From contig JAUIGE010000020.1 in the NCBI GenBank assembly GCA_030430205.1, positions 62,001 through 126,000 of the forward strand: a DNA stretch of 64,000 nt. Direction: 5' to 3'. Shown piece by piece: positions 42,779 through 50,912 of the stretch. The DNA comes from Bacteroidia bacterium (lineage in GTDB: Bacteria > Bacteroidota > Bacteroidia > J057). A model generated the notes under the pieces. The model was not told where the DNA came from. It was given only the letters and a program-made list of their open reading frames with translations, and did not search any database. Each line of letters opens with the position of its first letter. The stretch's first letter is position 1. The translations under genes were made by a program, and so were the position numbers.

Positions 42779-44716
42779 CTATGACCTGTTTGTCAGCACT
42801 AGCTGGAGCTTATCTGCCTTTGAGATATCCCTAAAGAAATCGCGGAAGGCTTCATAAGCCGATGCGGGCTGGTCTACTTCGCGGAGAAGCACCTCCCGGG
42901 TGTAGATAAATTGCCCTTCCCCCAAAACCTCTATATGGGCGCGGTAGCTCCCAAAAGGGCTCTCTATCACTACCGGGAAAGTCGGCAGGCTTTCTATTAC
43001 ATAGCCTTTGGGCAGCTCAAAATGGAGTGAATCCTTAATAAAATAAGGCTTCGTGAAGCGAAGAGCCTGTTTTCGCTCACTCATCTTTTCAGGGATGTCC
43101 ATTTCCCAGGATAAGATATTGGGGCTGAGAAAAAGGCGATTGCCTGAAGCTGAGGCGCAATTTTTCACGCTAAGCTCATATTGGGTGATGCAGCTGGGCT
43201 CAGTTGCCAGCGAGTCACGATACAGGGCAAACTGCCCGAGATCATAGCTGCCCGGAACGATCGTTTCGCGAAGATACTCTTCTTTTTCCCTGGCAGCATA
43301 ACTGCCAATCACATCTTCCAGATGATCCTGGAGGTAGCCGCTGTACAGCTGGGTGGAGTTGATCTTTGCATGGCCATCGGCCTGCAGATGGATGGTTGCT
43401 GTGCGCAAACGCGCATTTTGTTCAGGCGCACGCGAAGGCGTGCGCACGAGTTTGCCGCCTTCAGGCGTGGCAAGCAGCGCGTAGCGGTTGGCAGTAGACT
43501 TGTCCAGATAGCCTGGCAGGCTGTGTTTATTGGTACACTCCAACCAGACGGTGTCGGCTTCCAGCGGCACACAAAGGATCATGTGGTTGAATCTGTTGAT
43601 GGCGAAGCCCGGATCTATGGGAGGTGGATTGCTTCCACGATAGATGACCGTGAGGTAGGAATTGATATTCAGCTGCTTAAGCATGGATTTCATGTAGTTG
43701 CTCAGGGCTTTGCAGTCCCCATAGCCATTTTCATATACATAACCGGCAGGGAATGTCTGAAAGCCGCCAATGCCCAGTTGTATGCTCACATAGCGGGTAT
43801 TTTCCTGTAGGTATTTGTACAAAATGGCGATTTTTTCATGCTCGCTTTGTGCATCCGCAGTCAACCACAAAATGTGGCTCTGGAGCGCTGGAGGCACAGC
43901 GTCTCTTTGGGTATTGAGTTCATACATGAATTTTCCAAAAGCCTGCCAATCAGTCATTTGCCCTTTGTATCCTTCAATTTCAAATTGATCCGGAGCAATC
44001 TGCACATGGGGTTCCTGCTCCGAAAAGGGCGGCGCATAAGGCTCTATTTTCAAAGGAGGAATGTTCATTAACTCCCATCGAAGATGCTTATTCCCATTTC
44101 CGTCGACAAAACTTTTTGTCTCCGTGGGCATATTGAGCAAGCGATAGCGCGGCTCATAGCCAGCCGGACAAACCAGCTCAAAGCTGGCCTGCTGAATGGA
44201 CATTTTTTCGCCCATCAAAGGCGCAAAAGAAGGCAGACTGAACAATCCATTGTAGTTCTGCTCATAGGTGTAAACCACCGTAAAGGGGTAGCTATGATGC
44301 TTCAATTCAGCATATTGGACGCGGTTATCGCCCACAAAGGTGCCGGAAGAACCGGTGCTGGCATCCTGAATATCTTTTTTGCTGAGCTTACTTACCCGAT
44401 TGCCGTAGGCATCATACACTTCTCCACTTATGAGCCGTCCCATGACGAGTTTGTCGTCATAGTGCACATAAGCATCTGCATGGCCTTTGCCTTTGGCATT
44501 CAGAATCGTGATGACTTTTTTGACTTCGAAACGACCTTTTCCAGGGTTTTCGATAAAAAAACGCTCTTCAGACAGTCGGAGGACGACATCGGCATTTTTT
44601 TTAAGGGCTTCAGGAATTTCGCTTACAGCATATTCCGCGATTTGATCGCCTTCCGCCCGAAGCGAGAGCAGCGAGAAAAGGAGAAACAGGAGGGAAAGAA
44701 AGGCCTTGGTTTTCAT
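42779..44716 (-). CDS. DUF3857 and transglutaminase-like domain protein, exported
   Basis: ATG 44716 starts a signal peptide (MKTKAFLSLLFLLFSLLSLR); the 14-codon extension is rejected. Of 645 residues, the N-terminal ~250 are DUF3857 (VKKVITILNAKGKGHADAYV). A transglutaminase-like core follows around 290-370, with the catalytic Cys in YENGYGDCKALSNYMKSML and a His in FNHMILCVP. The C-terminal ~200 residues are a further beta domain. Family members are periplasmic or secreted; the reaction is not established. Confidence 0.9.
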   Translation of the reverse strand: MKTKAFLSLLFLLFSLLSLRAEGDQIAEYAVSEIPEALKKNADVVLRLSEERFFIENPGKGRFEVKKVITILNAKGKGHADAYVHYDDKLVMGRLISGEVYDAYGNRVSKLSKKDIQDASTGSSGTFVGDNRVQYAELKHHSYPFTVVYTYEQNYNGLFSLPSFAPLMGEKMSIQQASFELVCPAGYEPRYRLLNMPTETKSFVDGNGNKHLRWELMNIPPLKIEPYAPPFSEQEPHVQIAPDQFEIEGYKGQMTDWQAFGKFMYELNTQRDAVPPALQSHILWLTADAQSEHEKIAILYKYLQENTRYVSIQLGIGGFQTFPAGYVYENGYGDCKALSNYMKSMLKQLNINSYLTVIYRGSNPPPIDPGFAINRFNHMILCVPLEADTVWLECTNKHSLPGYLDKSTANRYALLATPEGGKLVRTPSRAPEQNARLRTATIHLQADGHAKINSTQLYSGYLQDHLEDVIGSYAAREKEEYLRETIVPGSYDLGQFALYRDSLATEPSCITQYELSVKNCASASGNRLFLSPNILSWEMDIPEKMSERKQALRFTKPYFIKDSLHFELPKGYVIESLPTFPVVIESPFGSYRAHIEVLGEGQFIYTREVLLREVDQPASAYEAFRDFFRDISKADKLQLVLTNRS

Positions 44717-44779
44717 ACTTGGGTAAATTGAATAGGGGGATTGAAAATGATTGTTCAAAATTACGCGAATTCCCTACAT

Positions 44780-44806
44780 CTGCAAACTGCTCACTGCAAA
44801 CTAAAC
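44780..44806. repeat. Short minisatellite copy (CAGTTTGCAGT family)
   Basis: ctgcaaactgctcactgcaaacta lies between the sbcC stop and the DUF3857 gene. It is one of five intergenic copies of this word family in the window. Confidence 0.5.
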
Positions 44807-47800
44807 TACAGCTCCCAGCTGCCATAGACTTTGCTGCCCACTTCCTCTTCATTGACGACTTTCAGGAAAGTGTCTATTTCCTGCTGCATCTCTTCGACAT
44901 GCGATATCACGCCTACAATGCGGTTTTCCTGCCGGAGAGACTTGAGGGTATCGAATATGATTCGCAAAGAATTTTTGTCCTGAGAGCCAAAGCCTTCATC
45001 TATAAAGAAGAAATTTTGCTTCGCTTTGACCTGCTGCTGCACCTGCTCGGCCAGTGCCAGCGCCAGCGAAAGCGCCGCCTGAAAGGTCTGTCCGCCAGAC
45101 AGGGTCTTGATCGAGCGAAGCTGTCCGCCATTGAGGTAGTCGCGCACTTCGAAAGCATTGTCGCCGGAGACTTCCAGACTCAGCGCGCCCATGCTCAGCT
45201 TGCGAAAACGGGTATTGGCGGCCATGCATAGATTTCGCAGAAAAATGCCCGAAACATAGCTCACAAAGCCGCTGCGGGCGAAAAGCTTTCGCAAAGTATT
45301 GAGGTTTTCGTGCCGAAGTCTCAGGCTTTCCAGTTGCTCGCGCAACACTTTTTGCCGGGCAAGCTGCGCTTGCAATTGATCGCGTTCGTGTTGCAGACCG
45401 CCTTTGAGGCGGTTGAGCTCGGAAAGCGCATCGCGCAGACTTTTGCTCTCCGCCTGAAGCGCTGTAAAAGCGCCTTCATCAAAACTTTTACCGGAAAGCT
45501 TTTCCTCCAATTTCAGCATATTCGCTTTGGCAAGCTCCAAATTTTGCCCAAAAAGATTGAGCTCGTCGCGCTCGGCCGAAGTATCTATGGCCATTTGCAA
45601 AAGCATTTTAACCTGTTCCAATCCGTCAAATTCAGAGCTTTTCAAAGCTGCATCCAATTCCTGCACTGTTCTGCTCAGTTTTTGAGTCAGGCCCTTCAAT
45701 TGTTGCTGGAGAGAATCCACTTCTCCCTGATTGACATCCAATTGCGATTGCAATTTTTTGTGATGCTGCTCTGCCTGCTCATAGAGCTCTCCGAGTTCCT
45801 GGTGTTGCTTGCGGGCTTTTTCCGCTTCTTTGGCCAAAGATTCATCATGAAAATGCGTGTAAGCATCATATTGGATGTGCTTCAGGCTTTTTTTCGCAGA
45901 TTCTATTTCTATGCGGAAGCGGGTAAATTGCTGTTGCAGTTCCTCCAGGCGTCCTTGCGCCTTTTCCAACTGGCGATTGGTTTTCGCCAGGGATTCATTG
46001 GCAAATTCGCGCTGTTCCTGCTTCAGCTTCAGTTCGTTCTGCTGTTGTTGAATGGCTTTTAGCTTGCTTTGAAGCTGTTCGCCATCCCCCAGCTCCTCCC
46101 AGACAAATTCTTGTTGCAAGGCCAGTTTGCGCTGGTGAAGCTGGTTTTGCTCTTTTTCAAGCGCATCCATTTGCGCCTGGATCGCCTGGCTGTTGAGGGC
46201 GAGGTTTTCGAGCGAAAAAAGCGCCTTTTCCAACACTTTATGCGCATCCTGCGCCTGAGAGAGCTTTTGCTGAGCGGCTTTTTCCGCTTTGGCGCTTTGC
46301 ACTTCTCCCGCAGGGGCGGGATGATGTATCGCCCCGCAGAGCGGGCAAGGCTCGCCATCCGCCAGCTGCGCAGCATGCGCAGACAGCGCCGCCTGCACGG
46401 CGAATGTGTGACATTCTTTTTCCAGGCTTTCCAGCCTGCTCTGGTTGCGTTCCAGCTGCTGGTGCAGCAATTGGCTCAATTGGGCAATGGGTAGGCGGTA
46501 TTGCGCCAGTTCTACAGCCGTAGGCTGGAGGATGCGTTGTTTTTGTTTGTCCAGATCAGCCTGCTGCAGCTCCCATTTTTCCTTTTCGCCCGCGAGCCTT
46601 TTTTCCTCCATCCCAAGATGTTCGCTTTTCCCCTGCCAGGCCTGCGCCTCCATCAGCGAGGATATATTGGGCAATTTTGTCTGCGCAGCCTTGATTTCGG
46701 CATTCAGTTTTTCAATCCTTGTCTGAAAATCAGCTGCTTCCCGCTGGGTGTTTTTGGTGTAAAGCTTGCCTTTTTCCAGGCCTTCTTCTGTATCCTGGAG
46801 TTTGCCGCTCCAGCGTTTTATTTCCACCATTTTTTCCCATTCCTCCGCTTGCTCCAACAGCTGGTTTCGCTTGAGAAATTGCTCTTTGAGGCGTGGCAGG
46901 ACGCTTTCTGATTTGCGAAGGTCTTCCCGAATCTGCTTTTCGTCCAGCTTTTTGTTGTCAAAAATGCGCTGCAGACGCTCGCTTTCCAGCCTGTATTCGC
47001 GCTGCCGCTCCAGGAGTGGATGAAACAAAATCAGGCATCTTTCATATTGCTGAAGGCGCTTTTTGCGCGCTTCCATCCCAGGCTGCTGTGCCTGTAAAGC
47101 TGCGAGCTTTTGTTGCTGGGCATCGCGCTCACTGAAGATGCTCTTCAGTTCTTCGTAGCGGATGAGCTCCTGCTCTTTTTGTTTCAGGGCAGCCTGCTGC
47201 TGCTCGTGCTGTGTTTCGATGGTGCTGAGCTGTGTTGTCACAGCTTCCAATGCCTCTGGCGTAGCCAGAGTGAGTTGTTGCAGCAGGGCTTCCTGCTCGG
47301 TGATTTTCAGGGTGTTGCGGTGCATCAGGGACTTCACCCGAGGCTCCAGTTCATATTTTTCAAGTTTGAAAATATCCTTGAGCATGCGCGTGCGATCGGT
47401 GCTCGAAAGCTTCAGAAATTCCTGAAAATTGCCTTGAGGAATGATGATGGTCCGCTTGAAATGGTCATAGCTCAAACCCACGATTTCGCTGGTCATATCT
47501 GCCGAAATCGGCACCCACTCATTGTGTTCACGTTTGAAAGCTTCCCGCTTCAGGCTGCCGACATCTTCAAATTTTCGGCTGTTGCGCCTGGCATTCACTA
47601 CAAATTTGTAGTGTTCCATTTCGCCCTCGCCCGCCGCAAACTCAAAATCAACGAAAAGTCTCGATGACTTGAGGTTCATCATATTGTAAGAGCGGTTGTC
47701 GCCGCTTTTGTTTAGGCGCTCGGATTCGCCATAAAGCACAAACGAAATGGCCTCCAGGATGGAGGATTTTCCACTGCCTGTGGCACCAAAAATGCCGAAC

Positions 47801-47892
47801 AGTTGCGCCTCAGTAAGGCGGGTAAAGTCGATGGTTTGTACCTTTTCCTGGTAGGAGTAAAAACCTTGCAGGCTCAGTTTGAGTGGAATCAT
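44806..47892 (-). CDS. sbcC: SbcC-type SMC-like exonuclease ATPase subunit
   Basis: Encodes 1028 residues. Walker A is GATGSGKS at 36-43 (FGIFGATGSGKSSILEAIS). Long coiled coils surround a zinc-hook C-P-L-C near residue 515 (GEPCPLCGAIHHP). The C-terminal ABC signature is KTLSGGQTFQAALSLALALA and Walker B is NFFFIDEGFGSQD, with D-loop and switch His in GVISHVEEM. With SbcD it forms the Mre11-Rad50-like complex that opens hairpins and DNA ends. No sbcD is next to it: the neighbours are a DUF3857 gene and fba. Either sbcD lies elsewhere or the complex differs. Confidence 0.94.
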   Translation of the reverse strand: MIPLKLSLQGFYSYQEKVQTIDFTRLTEAQLFGIFGATGSGKSSILEAISFVLYGESERLNKSGDNRSYNMMNLKSSRLFVDFEFAAGEGEMEHYKFVVNARRNSRKFEDVGSLKREAFKREHNEWVPISADMTSEIVGLSYDHFKRTIIIPQGNFQEFLKLSSTDRTRMLKDIFKLEKYELEPRVKSLMHRNTLKITEQEALLQQLTLATPEALEAVTTQLSTIETQHEQQQAALKQKEQELIRYEELKSIFSERDAQQQKLAALQAQQPGMEARKKRLQQYERCLILFHPLLERQREYRLESERLQRIFDNKKLDEKQIREDLRKSESVLPRLKEQFLKRNQLLEQAEEWEKMVEIKRWSGKLQDTEEGLEKGKLYTKNTQREAADFQTRIEKLNAEIKAAQTKLPNISSLMEAQAWQGKSEHLGMEEKRLAGEKEKWELQQADLDKQKQRILQPTAVELAQYRLPIAQLSQLLHQQLERNQSRLESLEKECHTFAVQAALSAHAAQLADGEPCPLCGAIHHPAPAGEVQSAKAEKAAQQKLSQAQDAHKVLEKALFSLENLALNSQAIQAQMDALEKEQNQLHQRKLALQQEFVWEELGDGEQLQSKLKAIQQQQNELKLKQEQREFANESLAKTNRQLEKAQGRLEELQQQFTRFRIEIESAKKSLKHIQYDAYTHFHDESLAKEAEKARKQHQELGELYEQAEQHHKKLQSQLDVNQGEVDSLQQQLKGLTQKLSRTVQELDAALKSSEFDGLEQVKMLLQMAIDTSAERDELNLFGQNLELAKANMLKLEEKLSGKSFDEGAFTALQAESKSLRDALSELNRLKGGLQHERDQLQAQLARQKVLREQLESLRLRHENLNTLRKLFARSGFVSYVSGIFLRNLCMAANTRFRKLSMGALSLEVSGDNAFEVRDYLNGGQLRSIKTLSGGQTFQAALSLALALAEQVQQQVKAKQNFFFIDEGFGSQDKNSLRIIFDTLKSLRQENRIVGVISHVEEMQQEIDTFLKVVNEEEVGSKVYGSWEL

Positions 47893-47936
47893 GTAGGCAA
47901 ATTAGCATATCGGCAGATTCTCCCAAATACTTTTTG

Positions 47937-47944
47937 TAATTTCG
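47937..47944 (+). promoter_or_regulatory. Near -7 box (TAATTTCG) for fba
   Basis: One mismatch to TAnnTTTG, 50 bp upstream of the aldolase ATG in the 102-bp divergent gap with sbcC. A similar TAACTTCG lies upstream of mqnC. The -33 element is unclear. Confidence 0.3.
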
Positions 47945-47994
47945 CCGCAAATTGAGAAGCTTCATTCTAATCATATTAAAAGCAAACAAAAGTT

Positions 47995-49059
47995 ATGGGA
48001 AAATTTAAACCAGGCGTACTCACCGGAGAAGAAGTCAAGCATTTATTGGATTATGCAAATGAAAATGACTTTGCGCTTCCCGCAGTCAATGTGATAGGCA
48101 CCAATTCGGTAAATGCCGTTTTAGAAACAGCCAGGGACCTAAATTCGCCGGTAATCATTCAATTTTCGAATGGTGGAGCTGCATTTTTTGCAGGAAAAGG
48201 TTTAAGTAATGCAGACGAAAAAGCTGCAGTTGCTGGTGCTATTTCCGGTGCACATCATGTGCGTCTGATGGCGGAAGCCTATGGCGTTCCGGTGATTTTG
48301 CATACAGACCACTGCGCCAAAAAATTGTTGCCCTGGGTGGATGGCATGTTGGATGCCGGCGAGCGCTACTATGAGCAGCATGGGCAAGCCCTGTACAGTT
48401 CTCACATGCTGGACCTCTCAGAAGAGAGCCTGGAAGAGAATATGGAGATATGTGTTGCATACCATAAGCGTATGAGCGCTATCGGCATGACGCTGGAGAT
48501 CGAGCTGGGTGTGACCGGTGGAGAAGAAGATGGTGTTGACAATTCAGATGTAGATAGCTCCAAGCTATATACACAGCCTGAAGAAGTCGCAGCCATGTAT
48601 GAGGCACTCAATGCCGTAGGGCCTGATTTTACGGTTGCAGCAGCCTTTGGCAATGTGCATGGCGTGTACAAGCCGGGCAATGTCATCCTGCGTCCGGAGA
48701 TCCTGAAAAACTCTCAGGAGTATATCCAAAAGAAATACGGTACAGGGCCCAACCCTGTGAACTTCGTCTTCCACGGAGGCTCAGGCTCCGAGCCTGCAAA
48801 GATTCGCGAAGCGATCTCTTATGGTGCCGTCAAGATGAATATCGATACCGATATGCAGTGGGCTTTCTGGGATGGCGTACGCCAGTACGAAGCTAAAAAC
48901 CACGATTACCTGCAAGGGCAGATCGGCAACCCCAAAGGCGAAGACTCGCCCAACAAAAAGTATTACGACCCACGCCAGTGGCTGCGCGAAGGCGAAAAAG
49001 CCTTTGTCAAGCGCCTGGTACAGGCATTCGAAGATTTGAATGCGGTAGGGAAAAATTGA
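47995..49059 (+). CDS. fbaA: Fructose-bisphosphate aldolase, class II (class IIA)
   Basis: Encodes 354 residues, close to the E. coli FbaA length. Zinc-site and active-site motifs: VILHTDHCAKKLLPW (catalytic Asp, zinc His), ELGVTGGEEDGVDN, AAAFGNVHGVYKPGN (zinc His) and NFVFHGGSGS (zinc His), then VKMNIDTDMQWAF. It splits fructose-1,6-bisphosphate in glycolysis and joins the trioses in gluconeogenesis. Monocistronic: sbcC is divergent and a palindrome lies 9 bp past the stop. Confidence 0.97.
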   Translation: MGKFKPGVLTGEEVKHLLDYANENDFALPAVNVIGTNSVNAVLETARDLNSPVIIQFSNGGAAFFAGKGLSNADEKAAVAGAISGAHHVRLMAEAYGVPVILHTDHCAKKLLPWVDGMLDAGERYYEQHGQALYSSHMLDLSEESLEENMEICVAYHKRMSAIGMTLEIELGVTGGEEDGVDNSDVDSSKLYTQPEEVAAMYEALNAVGPDFTVAAAFGNVHGVYKPGNVILRPEILKNSQEYIQKKYGTGPNPVNFVFHGGSGSEPAKIREAISYGAVKMNIDTDMQWAFWDGVRQYEAKNHDYLQGQIGNPKGEDSPNKKYYDPRQWLREGEKAFVKRLVQAFEDLNAVGKN

Positions 49060-49067
49060 TGTCCCCA

Positions 49068-49100
49068 AGACCAAACAGGTTTCTAAAACCTGTTTGGTCT
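49068..49100. repeat. Perfect palindrome, REP-like
   Basis: agaccaaacaggttt and aaacctgtttggtct are exact 15-bp complements around cta. There is no T run, so it is not an ordinary terminator, though it may stabilise or end the fba mRNA. Confidence 0.85.
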
Positions 49101-49120
49101 ACCTGATCCGAGATTTTGTA

Positions 49121-49136
49121 CAGGTTTTGAAACCTG
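49121..49136. repeat. Second REP-like palindrome
   Basis: caggtt-ttga-aacctg repeats the core of the palindrome at 49068-49100 and lies 46 bp upstream of the transposase fossil. Confidence 0.7.
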
Positions 49137-49181
49137 CCCGATCCGATTGTCGAATACCTGATAATACCAACCCTAATAAAG

Positions 49182-49561
49182 ATTAACACGAACAAGCCTT
49201 CAAGACGCGCGATTCTCGCGCCAGGAAAAATCTACCACATTTATACCCGAGGCAACAACCAGGAAATACTATTCAAAGCCAGGGAAAACTATCCCTACTT
49301 TCTTGGGCTTTGGTTTAAGCATATAAGCCCTATTGCCGACACTTTCGCTTTTTGCTTATTGTCTAATCATTTTCATTTTGCGAAGACTTTCGTGATTACC
49401 CTCATTCATCTTATTTGGAACTTAATTCAGATTTTGAAACCCCGTTGATACGCGAGGATGTGTGGGCAGCCTTTGGCGGTCAGAAAGGTTATAGGGAGTT
49501 TCAAAACAGCTATTGGGAGAACCGAAACCAGGATCAATTTGATTCAGAATTTGAGGAGTAG
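49182..49561 (+). pseudogene. Fossil REP-associated tyrosine transposase (RAYT, Y1_Tnp)
   Basis: The frame from about 49182 (ATT where an ATG would be expected) reads PGKIYHIYTRGNNQEILFK, then PIADTFAFCLLSNHFHF, which contains the H-x-H metal site of the Y1_Tnp fold. After this the core is missing and the frame changes by +1; the second part reads FRDYPHSSYLELNSDFETPL, then WAAFGGQKGYREFQNSYWE and stops at TAG 49559-49561. These are the start and end of RAYT proteins with about 100 central residues deleted. It lies beside two REP-like palindromes. It cannot encode an active enzyme. Confidence 0.85.
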
Positions 49562-49628
49562 CCCCAACAAACCCCACCCCCACACAACAATAAATTAACT
49601 TTTAATTCATCTTATCTTCATCTTTTGT

Positions 49629-49636
49629 TAACTTTG
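49629..49636 (+). promoter_or_regulatory. Candidate -7 box TAACTTTG for the TPR protein
   Basis: Exact match to TAnnTTTG, 30 bp upstream of the GTG start at 49667. No convincing TTG is placed 19-21 bp further upstream. Confidence 0.55.
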
Positions 49637-49666
49637 CCTTAACATTGGAATAAAGATAAGATAACC

Positions 49667-50857
49667 GTGAAAAAGACAATCCTTCTTCTATTTTCCCTGA
49701 CATTGCTGTTTTCATTTGCTTTTGCTCAAAAAGGAAAAGCGCGTTTGGCTTCAAAAGTGAAGGTCCAGACGGGAGAAAATCATCGTTTATCTTATCCGCT
49801 TCTGGCGCTTTATGAAGAGAAGGAAGGCCTGGTTATTTGCCGAATCTATTTGGATGAGGCAGAGAATTACCAAAAGCATGAGTTGCTTTATGCGACGCAT
49901 GAGGTTTTGGCAAAGGCTGTCAATGAAAATTTGCCTGAAATGGGGCATACTGCTTCCCCTGCTTCGGGTGGGAAAGCACATTTTCTGGCCACTTTTGTAT
50001 TTGAATTGCAAAAAGGAGCGGAAGAGCTCCGTCCTGAAGCAGAGTTGTTTCAGGATGCTGCTGCCTGTAAGCAGTATGGCTTTTCGGATATTGCCATGCA
50101 TTTTTACGATCAGTTACTTCAACGTCAGAGAAAGGCAAATAGCGATCAATTTGAGTTGAATCAGGCCCGCGCAGAAGTGCTCCTTCACATGAAACGTTGG
50201 GCTGACGCCCGCCAGGAAGTCACCCATATGCTGGCAGAAGCCAGAGAAGAGGGAAGCCCCTACGCGCATCTGCAATCACAACTTCGTGTCCAGAGGTGTA
50301 TCCTCAGCCTGCTTTCAGACCAGACAAACTCAGCGATAGCTGACATCAATTGGCTCGACCGCTACGCGGAGCATAACATCTTCCAGATCAGTGAATACAT
50401 AGACCAGCTTCATCTGCCGCAAAAGCAAACCTTTGAACTGGCAAATACAGCCGATTATATGCAAAGCAATATGCCAACACAAGCTTCTTTTTGGCTGGAA
50501 GGAATCGCTACCGTAGCACTTGGACATGCGCATCAGCAGTCGGAGGCTTACGAACGCTTACTGGCCCTTCTCGAAAAAGAAGCAGAACCAGAGCTACAGG
50601 CAGCACTTTTGTGTCAAATCGGCTGGAATCTGTATAACCAGGCAAAGCCTGCCGAGGCACTAGCCCAATTGCAGGAAGCCACCCGGCTTTCACCCCAGAT
50701 GGCACAAGCACATTTTTACAAAGCGCTCAGCCTCGCCAGGCTGGACTATAGCGCGGAGGCCTATGAAAGCATGTACAATGCTGTCACCCTGGGCTTGCCT
50801 GATGACAAGCAGGAAGATGGCCAGCAGATGCTGTCTGTTTTGGCCGTGGGGAAGTAA
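49667..50857 (+). CDS. Exported tetratricopeptide-repeat protein, hypothetical
   Basis: Encodes 396 residues. GTG 49667 starts a signal peptide (KKTILLLFSLTLLFSFAFAQ). An N-terminal TonB-like or hypothetical domain of ~80 residues (RLSYPLLALYEEKEGLVICR resembles the energy-transducing TonB C-terminus; similarity uncertain) is followed by helical repeats, the clearest TPR being ~315-385 (AALLCQIGWNLYNQAKPAEA; MAQAHFYKALSLARLDYSAE). Probably periplasmic and scaffolding. Function unknown. Confidence 0.75.
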   Translation: MKKTILLLFSLTLLFSFAFAQKGKARLASKVKVQTGENHRLSYPLLALYEEKEGLVICRIYLDEAENYQKHELLYATHEVLAKAVNENLPEMGHTASPASGGKAHFLATFVFELQKGAEELRPEAELFQDAAACKQYGFSDIAMHFYDQLLQRQRKANSDQFELNQARAEVLLHMKRWADARQEVTHMLAEAREEGSPYAHLQSQLRVQRCILSLLSDQTNSAIADINWLDRYAEHNIFQISEYIDQLHLPQKQTFELANTADYMQSNMPTQASFWLEGIATVALGHAHQQSEAYERLLALLEKEAEPELQAALLCQIGWNLYNQAKPAEALAQLQEATRLSPQMAQAHFYKALSLARLDYSAEAYESMYNAVTLGLPDDKQEDGQQMLSVLAVGK

Positions 50858-50912
50858 CAGTGGGCAGTTTGCAGTGGGCAGTTTGCAGTGGGCAGTTTGC
50901 AGTGGGCAGTTT
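50858..50912. repeat. Tandem repeat, four 14-bp units
   Basis: cagtgggcagtttg is repeated four times (50858, 50872, 50886, 50900; the last unit partial) exactly between the TPR gene stop and the malQ stop. It is the purest copy of the minisatellite family. Confidence 0.95.

Noticed and set aside
49068-49100. Ordinary intrinsic terminator of fba
   Set aside because: The palindrome is perfect but has no T run, and the core recurs next to a RAYT fossil, so a REP-like origin fits better.
50858-50912. CRISPR array
   Set aside because: The four units are only 14 bp and directly adjoining, with no spacers and no cas genes in the window.
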